Assembly (NCBI GenBank): GCA_023375785.1
Contig: SZWC01000548.1
Span: 114,072 to 178,071 of the forward strand
Reading direction: 5' to 3'
Length of the DNA: 64,000 nucleotides
Source of the DNA: Penium margaritaceum
Lineage: Eukaryota; Streptophyta; Zygnematophyceae; Desmidiales; Peniaceae
Every line of letters starts with the position of its first letter. The first letter of the stretch is position 1. This document shows, piece by piece, positions 1 to 10,867 of the stretch. The position numbers and the translations under genes are program-made. Below the pieces are notes generated by a model, which had not been told where the DNA came from, searched no databases, and was given only the letters and a program-made list of their open reading frames with translations.

Positions 1-234
1 CCTGATTGTTAGGCTGATTTCCTCCCTTGTGTGAGATTGTGGACTCTAGTGTGTGAGCCTTAGCTTCCATGGCTAAGTGGTGTGGCTTGTGAGAGGGCTG
101 ACTTGCCCAAGCTCTAGCTCTATATGTACTCTATCATTTTGAGTGATTCAACAACCATTCTTCAGCACAACTGATGCCCTTTCAGTCCCACATGCTCGCT
201 GCTCCAAGGCTCCCTCTCTCCTCCAGATCAAACA
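1..234 (+). repeat. F1 LTR fragment, plus-oriented, cut by window start
   Basis: This is the last ~234 bp of an F1 LTR read in the element's sense direction. It matches the end of the LTRs at 56018-56754 and 61563-62300, including the stretch with the TATA-like CTATATGTA and the closing CTCCTCCAGATC. It ends in AAACA rather than the usual CCAACA, directly against an F1 LTR in the opposite orientation. The rest of the element, if any, lies before the window. Confidence 0.85.
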
Positions 235-253
235 GATCTGGAGGAGAGAGGGA
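211..253. repeat. 19-bp perfect palindrome at a head-to-head LTR junction
   Basis: Positions 211-229 and 235-253 are exact reverse complements separated by the 5-base loop AAACA. The arms are the terminal bases of two F1 LTRs meeting end to end in opposite orientation, and weaker complementarity continues outward for about 100 bp. It could form a cruciform or be a product of inverted recombination or misjoining. Confidence 0.85.
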
Positions 254-339
254 ACCTTGGAGTAGAGAGCATGTGGGACTGAAAAGGCATTGGTTGTCCT
301 GAAGAATACTTGTTGAATCACTCAAAATGATGTACTACA
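235..339 (-). repeat. F1 LTR fragment (first ~105 bp)
   Basis: It begins at GATCTGGAGG, a few bases inside the F1 LTR start, and follows the LTR to about the ACTCAAAATGATG stretch, where F2 LTR sequence takes over. It is collinear with 9490-9594 (offset 9255), the LTR start of element B, which suggests both come from one duplicated locus. Confidence 0.8.
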
Positions 340-604
340 ATTAGAAAAAGGACAACCGTCAGATCATCTTGATCCAATGATCTCCTGGGCTTGGCACAAC
401 CACAACAAAAAGGAAACACAAGAGGACCAAGAGTGAGATCGTCATCTCTCTCTTGACCCTCCTATCTATCCTCTACGGCGGGGCATGGTATGGTTGTGGG
501 CAGGCCTCTTTAGGCGTCCCACTCATCCATCCATCCGCGGCCCTACTCCCTCTACTCATCCTATTGGAGCTCCGGAGAGCTGATGGAATAACTCTACCAG
601 CAAT
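340..604 (+). repeat. F2 LTR 5' part (~265 bp)
   Basis: It matches 9595-9859 without an indel and, at lower identity, the start of the F2 3' LTR at 22496-22750. It stops at CTCTACCAGCAAT, exactly where F1 element A begins. The last five bases, GCAAT (600-604), are the same target bases that flank element C (9855-9859 and 16451-16455). Confidence 0.85.
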
Positions 605-1342
605 TGTTGGATCTGGAGGAGAGAGGGAGCCTAGGAGCAGCGAGCATGTGGGACTGAAAGGGCATCACTTGTGCTGAAGAATGGTTGTTGAATCACTCAA
701 AATGATGGAGTACATATAGAGCTAGAGCTTGGGCAAGTCAGCCCTCTCACAAGCCACACCACTTAGCCATGGAGGCTAAGGCTCACACACTAGAGTCCAC
801 AATCTCACACAAGGGAGGAAATCAGCCCAACAATCAGGCTGACCAGTCACACACGACCTAGAGAGCTAGAGAATGCTCTCATAGCACACTCCTAGTGGTC
901 ACATCACCCACAAACTCATGGAGAATCGCCATGTGTCCATGGCTAGCACACAAGGATCTCACCTCACCTAAAAAGTAAGGTGAGGTACCTTTATCCTAGT
1001 CAGCACACTCTGACAAGGCAATCCTAAGACCAAGGACCTTTTTGGATATTTGTCCAATCAGGTCTTGACCCTGGACCTCTTGCCTTTTTCTTTTCTCAGT
1101 CTAAGGCATGGAGCCATCGCCCATGGCCACCAAGACATCGGCGGTCCATGACCCCTGAAACTTTGAAAATTCATATCTCCCAATCCGACTGTTGGATCGG
1201 ACTGAAACTTGGACCATAGATAATTTGCCACCTCATCTTTCCAATGGTGAAGACAGATCGACGATCATAGCAGGCATCTGGAAGTTTCCTGGAACTTGCT
1301 CCTGTAGACCTAAAACTAAGCCGGACGGCTCCTTTCCCAACA
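605..1342 (-). repeat. Element A 3' LTR
   Basis: 738 bp, starting TGTTGGATCTGG and ending CCTTTCCCAACA on the plus strand, the same length as its partner at 5759-6496. It is preceded by GCAAT (600-604) in F2 LTR sequence. Confidence 0.92.
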
Positions 1343-1371
1343 ATCTCCCACTTTGCCGCAGTCAGAGTGGG
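1343..1371 (-). other. Polypurine tract with hairpin, element A
   Basis: On the minus strand the purine run AGTGGGAGAT lies against the 3' LTR and would prime plus-strand DNA synthesis. CCCACT (1347-1352) and AGTGGG (1366-1371) are perfect complements with a 13-base loop, so half the tract sits in a hairpin stem. The same stem is seen at 10872-10896 (element C) and 55450-55474 (element O). Confidence 0.6.
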
Positions 1372-4300
1372 ATGAGTCCACATGCCTTCATGCAGAACTG
1401 CTGCTTCTCACGGGTCACTGGCTTGGTGCAGAAATCAGCGACCTTCCTGCTGGTTGGAGTAAACTCCAGCTTGATAGCACCCTCCTGCACCATGTGCCTC
1501 ATGAAGTGATATGCGATGTCAATGTGCTTGGTGCGTGCATGGTGCTCAGGATTCTTGGCGAGTGCGATTGCGCTCTGGTTGTCGACGCGCACAGGAACTG
1601 GAACTGCTACACTCCCACTCATCTCCGCCAAGAGACGCTGGAGCCAAACTGCTTCCTTGGCTCCAAAGCTGAGTAGCTTCTGTGCTCGAGGTGGCCACGA
1701 CCACCTGTCGCTTGCTGCACCAGGTGATGGCACCTCCATTCATGAGAAACACATGTCCAGAGATGGACTTGCGGGTCTCAGGATTTGAAGCCCAATCTGC
1801 ATCTGTGTAGCCGATGACGCTGTTGTTGTTGCCGTTGTAGGTGATGCCGATGTTGATGGTTCCATCAAGGTAGCGGAAGATCCTCTTCACTGCCTTCTGG
1901 TGCTCCGGTCCGGGATTAGCCATGTGCTGGCTCACAGCGCTCATAGCCTGTGCAAGATCCGGCCTGGTTGCCACCATCAGGTACATAAGACTGCCGACGG
2001 CGCTCTGGTACTTCTGCCGCTCAGCTGCATCTGCTTCCCCACTGAAGCTCATGAGATACTGTCGCGTCTCCAGCGGCGTGCCGATGGGTTTGGCCTCTGC
2101 CATGCCGAAACGTTGCAGGACGTCCTTGATGTAGCGACTCTACTGTAGCGAGAGAGAGCGTGATTTGTGGTCACGCGTGATCTGGATGCCGAGGAAGTAT
2201 GATGCCTCCCCGAGATCAGACATCTGGAAGCGCTCCTGCATGGCCTCCTTGAACTCCTGCAGTGCAGACATACTGTTGGAAAGGAGGAGCATGTCATCCA
2301 TGTAGACAATGATGATGAGGATCTCATGCTCATGCTGCCAGCGATACACGCTGTAGTCACACTCGCTGCGCTCAAACCCCATCCACTGCAACGCCGCATC
2401 CAACTTCTGGTTCCAAGCACGCGACGCTTGCTTGAGGCCATACAGCGACTTCTATAGCTTGCAAACCAGGTGCTCCTGGCCATCCATGACGAACCCCTCC
2501 GGCTGCTCCATGTAGATCTCCTCCTCCAAGTCACCATTCAAGAATGCCGTCTTGACATCCATGTAGTGAACCTTGAAATCCTCAGCTGCTGCATAAGAGA
2601 GGAGCGTGCGCACAGAGGCAAACTTTGCAACAGGGGCAAAAGTTTCTGTGTAGTCGATGCCCTCATGCTGCGAGTAGCCCTTGGCAACCAGCCTCGCCTT
2701 GTACTTTTCCAGGTTACCATCTGCTCCCCGCTTCTTCTTGAATACCCACTTGCACTTGATCACCTTACGTCCAGGTGGACGCACAGTCAGCTCCCACGTG
2801 CCGTTGTCCAGCTGTGACTGTATCTCCTGCTGCACGGCTTGCGCCCAATCTGCTGCATCCGGTGCAGCCATGGCCTCCTTGTATGACGTTGGCTCATCTG
2901 AATTTGCTGCAACTGCGACGTTCATCTGTTCTGGTTTCTGCAGCATCCAAAACTGGCCGTGCTCACCAGGCTTGTAATGCACCGTAAGAGGGTACCTACG
3001 ACCTGGCGCTGGAGCATTAGCGGGCGGTTGGCACGGTGCTGCTGGCATAACTGCTGCTGATGGTGGTGCTACATCTCCCTCCTCTGCTTCTGCCGGTGTG
3101 GCTGCTGTATCTGCTGCATCAGACATGGGAGAGTAGAGTGATTCTCCCACTGTCACAGTGGAGGAATGATCGGGAGAGACTGGGTCAGGAAGGATTTCTG
3201 CTCCCACTGTCTCGTCAGCTGCTGGTTCTGCTGCCTCTTCACAGACAATGTTGGTGCCGATTACGTTGCTCTCGTTGAAGACGACATCCTTGGAGATGAT
3301 GACGTGGCCTGTATCCCTCTCATAGAGGCGATAGGCCTTGCTTGCCACGTCGTAGCCAATCATCAGCATCTGCGCACTCTTTGCGTCCCATTTCTGCCGC
3401 TTCTCCTTGGGCACGTGCATGTGCGCCAGGCTGCCAAATGCTCGGAGATGACCGACGCTCGGTTTCTTGCCGAACCACGCCTCGTACGGCGTCATCTGCT
3501 CCAGCGCCTTAGTTGGACTGCGGTTCTTGATGTAGACTGCAGTGCTCACGGCCTCAGTCCAGAAGTCGTAGGTCAGCCGAGTCGCGTGCAACATTGAGCA
3601 CGCCGACTCCACAATGGTACGGTTGGCGCGTTCTGCTACACCGTTCTGCTGCGGCAAGTACGGCGCGGTACGCTGTGCCTAGATGCCAGCTGCTGCGAGG
3701 TAGTCCTGGAACTCCTTGCTTAGGTACTCTCCACCGCGATCGCTGCGTAGCGCCTTGATCTTCTTGCCAGTCTGGTTCTCCACCATGGCCTTAAACTCCT
3801 TGAACCTGTCAAAGCATTGGTCCTTGGAAGGAAGGAAGTACACAGCAGTGTAACGGCTGAAATCATCAGTGAAGGTCAGGAAATACCTAGAGCCTCCAAA
3901 GCTCTGGGTCTGCATTGGTCCGCACAAGTCCGTGTGGACCAGCTCCAACACCTCCTTTGCACGCTCCCCTGCTCCAGAGAACGCCTCCTGATGCTGCTTC
4001 CCCTCCAAACAGCCGATGCACAACTGCTGCTCAAAGTTAGAGATGGTAGGCAGGTCACGCACCATCTGCTTTGCTTGAAGCTGCTGCAAGGCGCGCATGC
4101 CGATGTGGCCGTAGCGCGCATGCCAGATCTCGCCATCTGTTGCCTGCACCACTGCTGCAAGACTCTGCTCACGCGGGATCTTGGTTGCCCCCAGCAGGCG
4201 GTACATGTCGCCTTCCTTCACCGACCTGGCCAACTCCTCTCCTCTTTCTTTGTCGAGGATGTAGCCATAGTCATCGTCAAAGACGACTCGCAGTCCTGTG

Positions 4301-4640
4301 TTGGTGAGAGAGGACACTGAGAGAAGATTGAACGCAGCATTAGGTACGTACAGCACGCCATGGAACACTCCCACTTCAATGCCACGCGGGGTCTCCAACC
4401 ACATCTCCACAATCCCAATCCCTTCAGCATTCAACACCCGATCATCACCCAAAGCAATAGGACGGGGAGGGATGGACAGCAACCGCGTAAACCACTCCTT
4501 GTGGTACGTCAGACTCTTGGTACACCCAGAGTCTTTGTACCACGCCAGATCCGCCTTCTCCTTCTGCGACATGTCAGACTTCGCCATGAAGAGGCGGTCG
4601 CGCACCTCCTTGGCCACGTTCATGTTGCCAAAATGGCGCA
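1362..4640 (-). pseudogene. pol region of element A (protease, integrase, RT, RNase H)
   Basis: Reading leftward, the region shows the protease stretch with KDSGCTKS (about 4500-4560), the GAG-pre-integrase HxxxH/CxxC finger (about 4000-4160), and the integrase core with HTDLCGPM and SDRGGEYLS (about 3680-3960). These are followed by an acidic/Pro-rich linker (3000-3300), RT with MDVKTAFLNGD and a YMDD-type centre (2150-2800), and RNase H (1380-1850). The order PR-IN-RT-RH defines Ty1/copia. It is a fossil with several breaks and is not expected to give a working polyprotein. It is closest to the corresponding part of element M. Confidence 0.9.
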
Positions 4641-5501
4641 TGCCGGTCTGGTTCTGCTGCTGCTGCTGCTGGTGCTGCTGACGTTGCTGTGACTGCTTCT
4701 GCTGTTGTTGTGGAGATTGCTGCTTTTGCTGCTGCTGCTACTGCTCCTTCTGGTCCCTCTTGAACTTGAAACACTCTTTCTTGTAGTGCTCCTCTTTCTG
4801 GCAATAATGGCACTTGCCCTTCTTCTTGCCTCTCTACTGCCCGGACTGCTACTACTGCTGGTTGCGTGAGCCCATCGCCATGAAAGCTGCTTCACTGCTG
4901 CTGTTGCCGCCATTGCATTTTGCGGTATTGCGACGCAGTTCCACCTGCACCAGGTGTGTGCAGATGAAGTCGAGGTCGAGAGTTGGCTGGCACTCCAGCG
5001 TCTCTCGCACCGTGTCGTAGCTGGTTGGGAGTCCCCTCGGCAAGAGGAGGATGAAGCACGTCTCTTCTACAGGGTTGCCGGCCGCTCTCAGCTGCTTCGC
5101 CAGCTCCTTTGCCCTGTCCAGGTACGCCTCCATCCCTTGACCACCCTGAATTTTCAGCGCCATCATCTTTTCCTCCAAAAGCATGAGGAATGCAGGATCC
5201 TTGCTCTCATACTTCTTGCACAACGTGTCACACCCCTCCTTTGCAGTAGCCTTGTCACTCACGTACTGAAGATGCGGGTTGGAGATGGTGTTGACAAGAA
5301 ACCTGTAGGCCTACCTGTCCTTCTTCTTCCACTCCTCATATGCCGCCGCTGCAGTTGTAGATGAACTTGCATCTGCTGCACCTTTCTGCGGCGTCTTTCC
5401 CGCCACCACCTGCGCTGCGGTGATGCCTTTTGCCTGTGGAGGCGGAGCGCGCTCGTCGCCGCTCACCACCTCCCACAAGCCCCTCTCCTCCAAAAGGAGG
5501 C
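4641..5501 (-). pseudogene. gag region of element A
   Basis: It encodes the capsid-like part of copia gag (stretches such as KKYESKDPAFLMLLEEKMMA and QPTLDLDFICTHLVQVELRR), then a CCHC-type zinc knuckle near 4770-4815 and a glutamine-rich linker from CTG/CAG repeats at about 4655-4745. The start of gag is cut off by the gap mark at 5502. It is broken. Confidence 0.85.
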
Positions 5502-5502
5502 N
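5502..5502. other. Single-n assembly join
   Basis: The n links the gag start region (CTCCAAAAGGAGGC) directly to mid-leader sequence (AGAGAGTTATGG). In copies C and R these two points are several hundred bases apart, so roughly the gag N-terminus and half the leader are missing here. It is probably a scaffold join, not biology. Confidence 0.8.
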
Positions 5503-5758
5503 AGAGAGTTATGGTCATCACAAGGCGACAGTCTTACTCATAGAGAAGAGTGTAGCCCTGGCCGACCTCGTTTTGAGCATAACTCTCAATCCGACCGTTG
5601 GATCTTCGCGATGTTGGACTCGTAGAAAAGCTTGTCTCGCTAACTTTAAGATCCAGTGGTCGATCGTCAAATTTAGTCAAGTTTTGACCCTAACCTGTCA
5701 CTCTCAAAGTGACGGCCTGTGCTGGCTGAATCTGGCAGAATCTGGCTCTGATACCAAA
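5503..5758 (-). other. Leader (5' UTR) part and primer binding site, element A
   Basis: This is the non-coding leader between the 5' LTR and gag. GCTCTGATACCA at 5745-5756 is, on the minus strand, TGGTATCAGAGC, complementary to the 3' end of plant initiator-Met tRNA and two bases from the LTR. The leader also contains CAATCCGACCGTTGGATC (5587-5604), a module that is also inside the F1 LTR. Confidence 0.85.
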
Positions 5759-6496
5759 TGTTGGATCTGGAGGAGAGAGGGAGCCTTGGAGCAGCGAGCA
5801 TGTGGGACTGAAAGGGCATCACTTGTGCTGAAGAATGGTTGTTGAATCACTCAAAATGATGGAGTACATATTGAGCTAGAGTTTGGGCAAGTCAGCCCTC
5901 TCACAAGCCACACCACTTAGCCATGGAGGCTAAGGCTCACACACTAGAGTCCACAATCTCACACAAGGGAGGAAATCAGCCCAACAATCAGGCTGACCAG
6001 TCACACCCGACCTAGAGAGCTAGAGAATGCTCTCATGGCACACTCCTAGTGGTCACATCACCCACAAACTCATGGAGAATCGCCATGTGTCCATGACTAG
6101 CACACAAGGATCTCACCTCACCTAAAAAGTAAGGTGAGGTACCTTTATCCTAGTCAGCACACTCTGACAAGGCAATCCTAAGACCAAGGACCTTTTTGGA
6201 TATTTCTCCCACCAGGTCTTGACCCTGGACCTCTTGCCTTTTTCTTTTCTCAGGCTAAGGCATGGAGCCATCGCCCATGGCCACCCAGACATCGGCGGTC
6301 CATGACCCCTGAAACTTTGAAAATTCATATCTCCCAATCCGACCGTTGGATCGGCCTGAAACTTGGACCATAGATAATTTGCCACCTGATCTTTCCAATG
6401 ATGAAGACAGATCGACGATCGGAGCAGGCATCTGGAAATTTCCTGGAACTTGCTCCTGTGGACCTGAAACTGAGCCGGACGGCTCCTTTCCCAACA
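5759..6496 (-). repeat. Element A 5' LTR
   Basis: 738 bp, TGTTGG...CCAACA, with about 24 differences from 605-1342 by eye. It is followed directly by TTAGCC in the RT region of element B, not by the GCAAT found at the other end of the element. Confidence 0.92.
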
Positions 6497-8322
6497 TTAG
6501 CCTCTGCCATGCTAAACCGCTATAAGACATCCTTGATGTAACGACTCTGTTGTAGTGAGAGAGCGTGATTTGTAGTCATGCGTGATCTGGATACTGAGGA
6601 AGTATAACGCCTCTCTGAGATCAGACATGTGGAAGTTTACCTGCATGGCCTCCTTGAACTCCTGTAGTACAGACATGCTGTTGGGAAGGAGTATCTCATG
6701 AACATAGACGATGATGATGAGTACCTGATGACCATCCTACCAGCGATAAACATTCTAGTCACACTCGTTGCGCTCAAACCCCATGCAATGGAGTGCTACA
6801 TGTAATTTCAGGTTCAATGGACACGACGCGTGCTTGAGGCCGTATAACGACTTTTGTAGCTTGCAAACCATGTGCTCCTGGCCATTCATGATGAATTCCT
6901 CTGGCTACTCCATGTAGGTTTCCTCCTCTAATTCACCATTCAAAAATGTTGTCTTGATATCCATGTGGTGAATCTCGAAGTCCTCAGCTGCTGCATATGA
7001 GAGGAGTTTGCACACAGAAGCTAACTTTGCAACAAGGGCAAATGTTTCTTTGTAGTCAATGCTCTCCTATTGAGAGTAGCCCTTGGCGACCAGCCTCACC
7101 TCTACATAGCTTGCATCCAATGTGTTGCATCTGGTGTAGCCATGGCCTCCTTGTATGATAATGGTTCATCTGATTCTCTTGCAACCGTGATGTTGATTTG
7201 TTATGGTATCTACAGCATCCAGAAATGGCCGCGTTCATCAGGCTTCAAAGGGTACCTGTGACCTGGTATTGGAGTATTAGTGGGCGGCTGGCGTGGTGTT
7301 ACTGGCACAACTGCTGCAATTGTTAGTGCTACATCTCCTTCCTCGGTTTATACCGATGAGGCCGCTATATGTGTTGTCTCAAACATGGAAGAGTAGAGTG
7401 GTTCTCCTAGTGTCATAGTAGAGGAGAGGTCAGGAGAGACGGGGTTAGAAAGAGTGTTTGGTCGCACTATTTCATCAGGTACTACTTCTACTACCTCTTT
7501 GCAGATGATATTGGTATGGAAGACATTATTTTCCTTGAAACGTCATCCTTGGAGATGATGACGTAGCCTATATCCCTCTCATAGAGATGATATGCCTTAC
7601 TTGCCACACCATAACCAATCATCAGTATCTGCGTGTTCTTTGAAACCCATTTCTGCCGCTTCTACTTCGGCATGTGCATGTGTGCCAAGCCGCCAAATAC
7701 ACGAAGATGATCCACAATTGGCCTCTTGCCGAACCACACCTCGTACGGTGTCATCTGCTCCAGTGTCTTTCTTTGACTGCAGTTCTTGATGTAGACTACA
7801 GCGCTCTTGGCTTCGGCCCAGAAGTCGTAGGTCAGCCAAGCTGCGTGCAGCATGAAGCGTGCCGACTCAACGATGGTATGGTTGGTGCATTCTGCTACAC
7901 TGTTTTGCTCCGGCGAGTATGGCACATTACGTTCCGTCTTGATGCCAGCTGCTCGGAGGTAGTCCTGGAAGTCCTTGCTCAGGTATTCTCTTCCACGGTC
8001 ACTATGCAACGTCTTGATCTTCTTGCCGGTCTGGTTCTCCACCATTGCCTTGAACTCCTAGAACCTTTTAAAGCACTGGTCCTTGGAAGCAAGGAAGTAT
8101 ACAGCAGTATAATGGCCGAAATCATCAATAAATATTTGGAAATACCTAGAGCCTCCAAAGCTCTAGGTCTGCATGAGGCCATACAAGTCTGTGTGGACCA
8201 GGTCCAGCACCTCCTTCGCATGCTCCCCTGCTCCAAAGAACGTATTGCGATACTACTTCCCTCCAAAAAGACGATATACAACTGCTGCTCAAAGTTGGAG
8301 ATGGTGGGCAAGTCGCACAGCG
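6497..8322 (-). pseudogene. pol remnant of element B (RT and integrase)
   Basis: Minus-strand sequence matches F1 RT (about 6500-7110), the linker (7250-7480), integrase with SDRGREYLSKDFQDYL-type text (about 7560-8200), and the GAG-pre-integrase finger region up to about 8322. Identity to the young F1 copies is visibly lower than in A or C. It is broken throughout. Confidence 0.8.
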
Positions 8323-8840
8323 TTCACTTTGTACCCACAGAATTGCCGGCCGCTTTCAACTACTTTGTCCACTCCTTTTCTGTGTCCAAGTACGCCTCCA
8401 TCCCTTTGTCACCCTACATTTTCAGCGCCATCATCTTCTCCCTCCAAAAACATGAGGAATACAGGATCCCTGTTCTTGTACTTGCACAACGTGTCTCACC
8501 TCTCCTTGTCAATCACTTATTGAACATGCAGGTTAGAGATGGTATTGACAAGCAACCTGTAGGCCTCCCTATCCTTCTTCCACTCCTCAGACATCACTAG
8601 TGTCGCTGCTAATGATCCTGCATCGGATGCACCCCTCCCTGGCATTGTCCCCACCACCACCTTTGCTACGTAGATGCCTGTTGCTTGCGGATTTGGAGCT
8701 GACTCGTCGCCGCTCACCACCTCCCATAAGTCCCTCTCCTCCAAAAGGAGGCGGGTACGGATCTTCTAACACATGAAGTTGGCATGCCCTTCCAGCCTCT
8801 CTTAAGATTGGACTGCTTTTACTATACTTGTTGCTGCCAT
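8323..8840 (-). pseudogene. gag remnant of element B
   Basis: It corresponds to the N-terminal half of F1 gag, recognisable by the LEERDLWEVVSGDE and EEWKKDREAYRLLVNTIS stretches. The start ATG matches the MAA... start of other F1 copies and reads leftward from 8840. It is a decayed copy. Confidence 0.75.
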
Positions 8841-9484
8841 TTTGACATTTGGTGATGCTCAACACTGCCCTTGAGTGGCGGCACTATCCCTGCTTCTGCT
8901 ATTGCTTCTGACAGAAATCTATCTAGAAGAAAATGAACTGTACAGGATAGCAGACTGGGGATTTGGAAAACAGAGCCCACCACTAGAAAATACAGTTCAA
9001 ACCCTTCCAGGCGGTTCCATAAAACACGATCAACAAAGGAGGATTTTTAGAGATATACCCTTTTGAAAACAGGGCATGCTGCTGCTCCTCCTCCAGCTCA
9101 TAATAGCCACCTTTTAAACGGTGTTTCTTTCAAATACACTAATAGAATATAAATATCTTTACACCAATAGAAAGCTTAGGAAACATACTTCAATCTGCAT
9201 GTACTACTTTTTAAACTTGATAAAGAAACAAGAGAGTTGTGGTCATCACGAGACGACAGTCTTATCCCGAGAGAAAATTGTAGCTCTGGCTGACCTCGTT
9301 ATGAGTATACCTCTCAATCCGACCATTGGATCTTTGCGATCTTAGACTCATTAGAAAGCTTTCTTGGGAACTTGATGATCCAGTGGTGCATTGTCAAATT
9401 TGGTCAAGTTTGATCCTAACCCGTCACTCTCAAAGAGTCGACTTGTGCTGGTTGAAACTAGTAGAACTTGGCTCTGATACCAAG
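8841..9484 (-). other. Leader and primer binding site, element B
   Basis: About 640 bp of non-coding leader, collinear with 15324-15935 and 62315-62944. The initiator-Met primer site GCTCTGATACCA is at 9471-9482, two bases before the LTR. The modules TAGAAAGCTT (near 9170 and 9352) and CAATCCGACCATTGGATC (near 9315) recur as in other F1 leaders. Confidence 0.8.
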
Positions 9485-9594
9485 TGTTGGATCTGGAGGA
9501 GAGAGGGAACCTTGGAGTAGCGAGCATGTGGGACTGAAAAGGCATTGGTTGTGCTGAAGAATACTTGTTGAATCACTCAAAATGATGTACTACA
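9485..9594 (-). repeat. Element B 5' LTR, first part
   Basis: It starts TGTTGGATCTGG right after the primer site and is interrupted by F2 element E at about 9595. The matching remainder resumes at 23494 (GTACATATAAAGC). The flanking bases CTACA (9590-9594) and GTACA (23494-23498) look like E's target duplication with one mismatch. Confidence 0.85.
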
Positions 9595-9859
9595 ATTAGA
9601 AAAAGGACAACCGTCAGATCATCTTGATCCAATGATCTCCTGCGCTTGGCACAACAACAACAAAAAGGAAACACAAGAGGACCAAGAGTGAGATCGTCAT
9701 CTCTCTCTTGACCCTCCTATCTATCCTCTACGGCGGGGCATGGTATGGTTGTGAGCAGGCCTCTTTAGGCGTCCCACTCATCCATCCATCCGCGGCCCTA
9801 CTCCCTCTAGTCATCCTATAGGAGCTCCTGAGAGCTGATGGAATAACTCTACCAGCAAT
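9595..9859 (+). repeat. Element E (F2) 5' LTR, first part
   Basis: It matches the first ~255 bp of the F2 3' LTR at 22496 (AAAAAGGACAACCGTC... to CTCTACCAGCA). It is split after GCAAT (9855-9859) by F1 element C and resumes at 16456. Confidence 0.88.
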
Positions 9860-10867
9860 TGTTGGATCTGGAGGAGAGAGGGAGCCTTGGAGCAGCGTGC
9901 ATGTGGGACTGAAAGGGCATCACTTGTGCTGAAGAATGGTTGTTGAATCACTCAAAATGATGGAGTACATATAGAGCTAGAGCTTGGGCAAGTCAGCCCT
10001 CTCACAAGCCACACCACTTAGCCATGGAGGTTAAGGCTCACACACTAGAGTCCACAATCTCACACAAGGGAGGAAATCAGCCTAACAATCAGGCTGACCA
10101 GTCACACACGANNNNNNNNNNNNNNNNNNNNNNNNNNNNNNNNNNNNNNNNNNNNNNNNNNNNNNNNNNNNNNNNNNNNNNNNNNNNNNNNNNNNNNNNN
10201 NNNNNNNNNNNNNNNNNNNNNNNNNNNNNNNNNNNNNNNNNNNNNNNNNNNNNNNNNNNNNNNNNNNNNNNNNNNNNNNNNNNNNNNNNNNNNNNNNNNN
10301 NNNNNNNNNNNNNNNNNNNNNNNNNNNNNNNNNNNNNNNNNNNNNNNNNNNCTAACAATCAGGCTGACCAGTCACACACGACCTAGAGAGCTAGAGAATG
10401 CTCTCATGGCACACTCCTAGTGGTCACATCACCCACAAACCCATGGAGAATCGCCATGTGTCCATGGCTAGCACACAAGGATCTCACCTCACCTAAAAAG
10501 TAAGGAGAGGTACCTTTATCCTAGTCAGCACACTCTGACAAGGCAATCCTAAGACCAAGAACCTTTTTGGATATTTCTCCCATCAGGTCTTGACCCTGGA
10601 CCTCTTGCCTTTTTCTTTTCTCAGACTAAGGCATGGAGCCATCACCCATGGCCACCCAGACCTCGACGGTCCATGACCCCCGAAACTTCGAAAATTCATA
10701 TCTCCCAATCCGACCGTTGGATTGGCTTGAAACTTGGACCGTAGATAATTTGCCACCTGATCTTTCCAATGGTGAAGACGGATTGACGATCGGAGCAGGC
10801 ATCTGGAAGTTTCCTGGAACTTGCTCCTGTGGACCTGAAATTGAGCCGGATGGCTCCTTTCCCAACA
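9860..10867 (-). repeat. Element C 3' LTR, containing a 240-N gap
   Basis: It begins TGTTGGATCTGG and ends TTTCCCAACA. The N run 10112-10351 is flanked on both sides by the same ~28 bases (CTAACAATCAGGCTGACC...), so the real LTR is probably the usual ~738 bp and the gap a padded contig overlap. Confidence 0.85.
10112..10351. other. Assembly gap (240 N)
   Basis: The gap lies inside an F1 LTR. The sequence before it and after it is the same LTR segment repeated. Confidence 0.99.

Larger units (their letters stand above)
605..6496 (-). mobile_element. F1 copia element A
   Basis: A minus-strand Ty1/copia retrotransposon bounded by two 738-bp LTRs (605-1342 and 5759-6496, TGTTGG...CCAACA). It has a polypurine tract beside the left LTR, pol, gag and leader running leftward from the right LTR, and an initiator-Met-type primer site. 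It is broken in about half a dozen places and has one assembly gap mark at 5502. The LTRs differ by about 3% by eye, so it is fairly young. The flanking five bases do not match (GCAAT left, TTAGC right), which suggests ectopic recombination between two copies or a misjoin. Confidence 0.9.
6497..9594 (-). mobile_element. F1 copia element B (truncated, old), with the rest of its LTR at 23494-24051
   Basis: A minus-strand F1 copy that starts abruptly inside RT at the end of element A and runs through integrase, gag and leader to its 5' LTR at 9485. That LTR is split after ~110 bp by F2 element E and resumes at 23494. It is clearly more diverged from M than A or C are. It is heavily broken (more than ten breaks), and the RNase H end and 3' LTR are absent. 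The left junction exactly at an LTR terminus suggests that an F1 element once inserted here. Confidence 0.85.

Noticed and set aside
211-253. Terminal inverted repeat of a DNA transposon
   Set aside because: The arms are simply two F1 LTR ends facing each other. There is no transposase and no separate element boundary.
453-677. Small open frame of 74 codons in the F2/F1 LTR junction
   Set aside because: It spans two unrelated LTRs with no start context or conservation. LTR sequence explains it.
10024-10386. Open frames crossing the N run
   Set aside because: Created by translation of unknown bases. The same applies to frames across 52866-53405.
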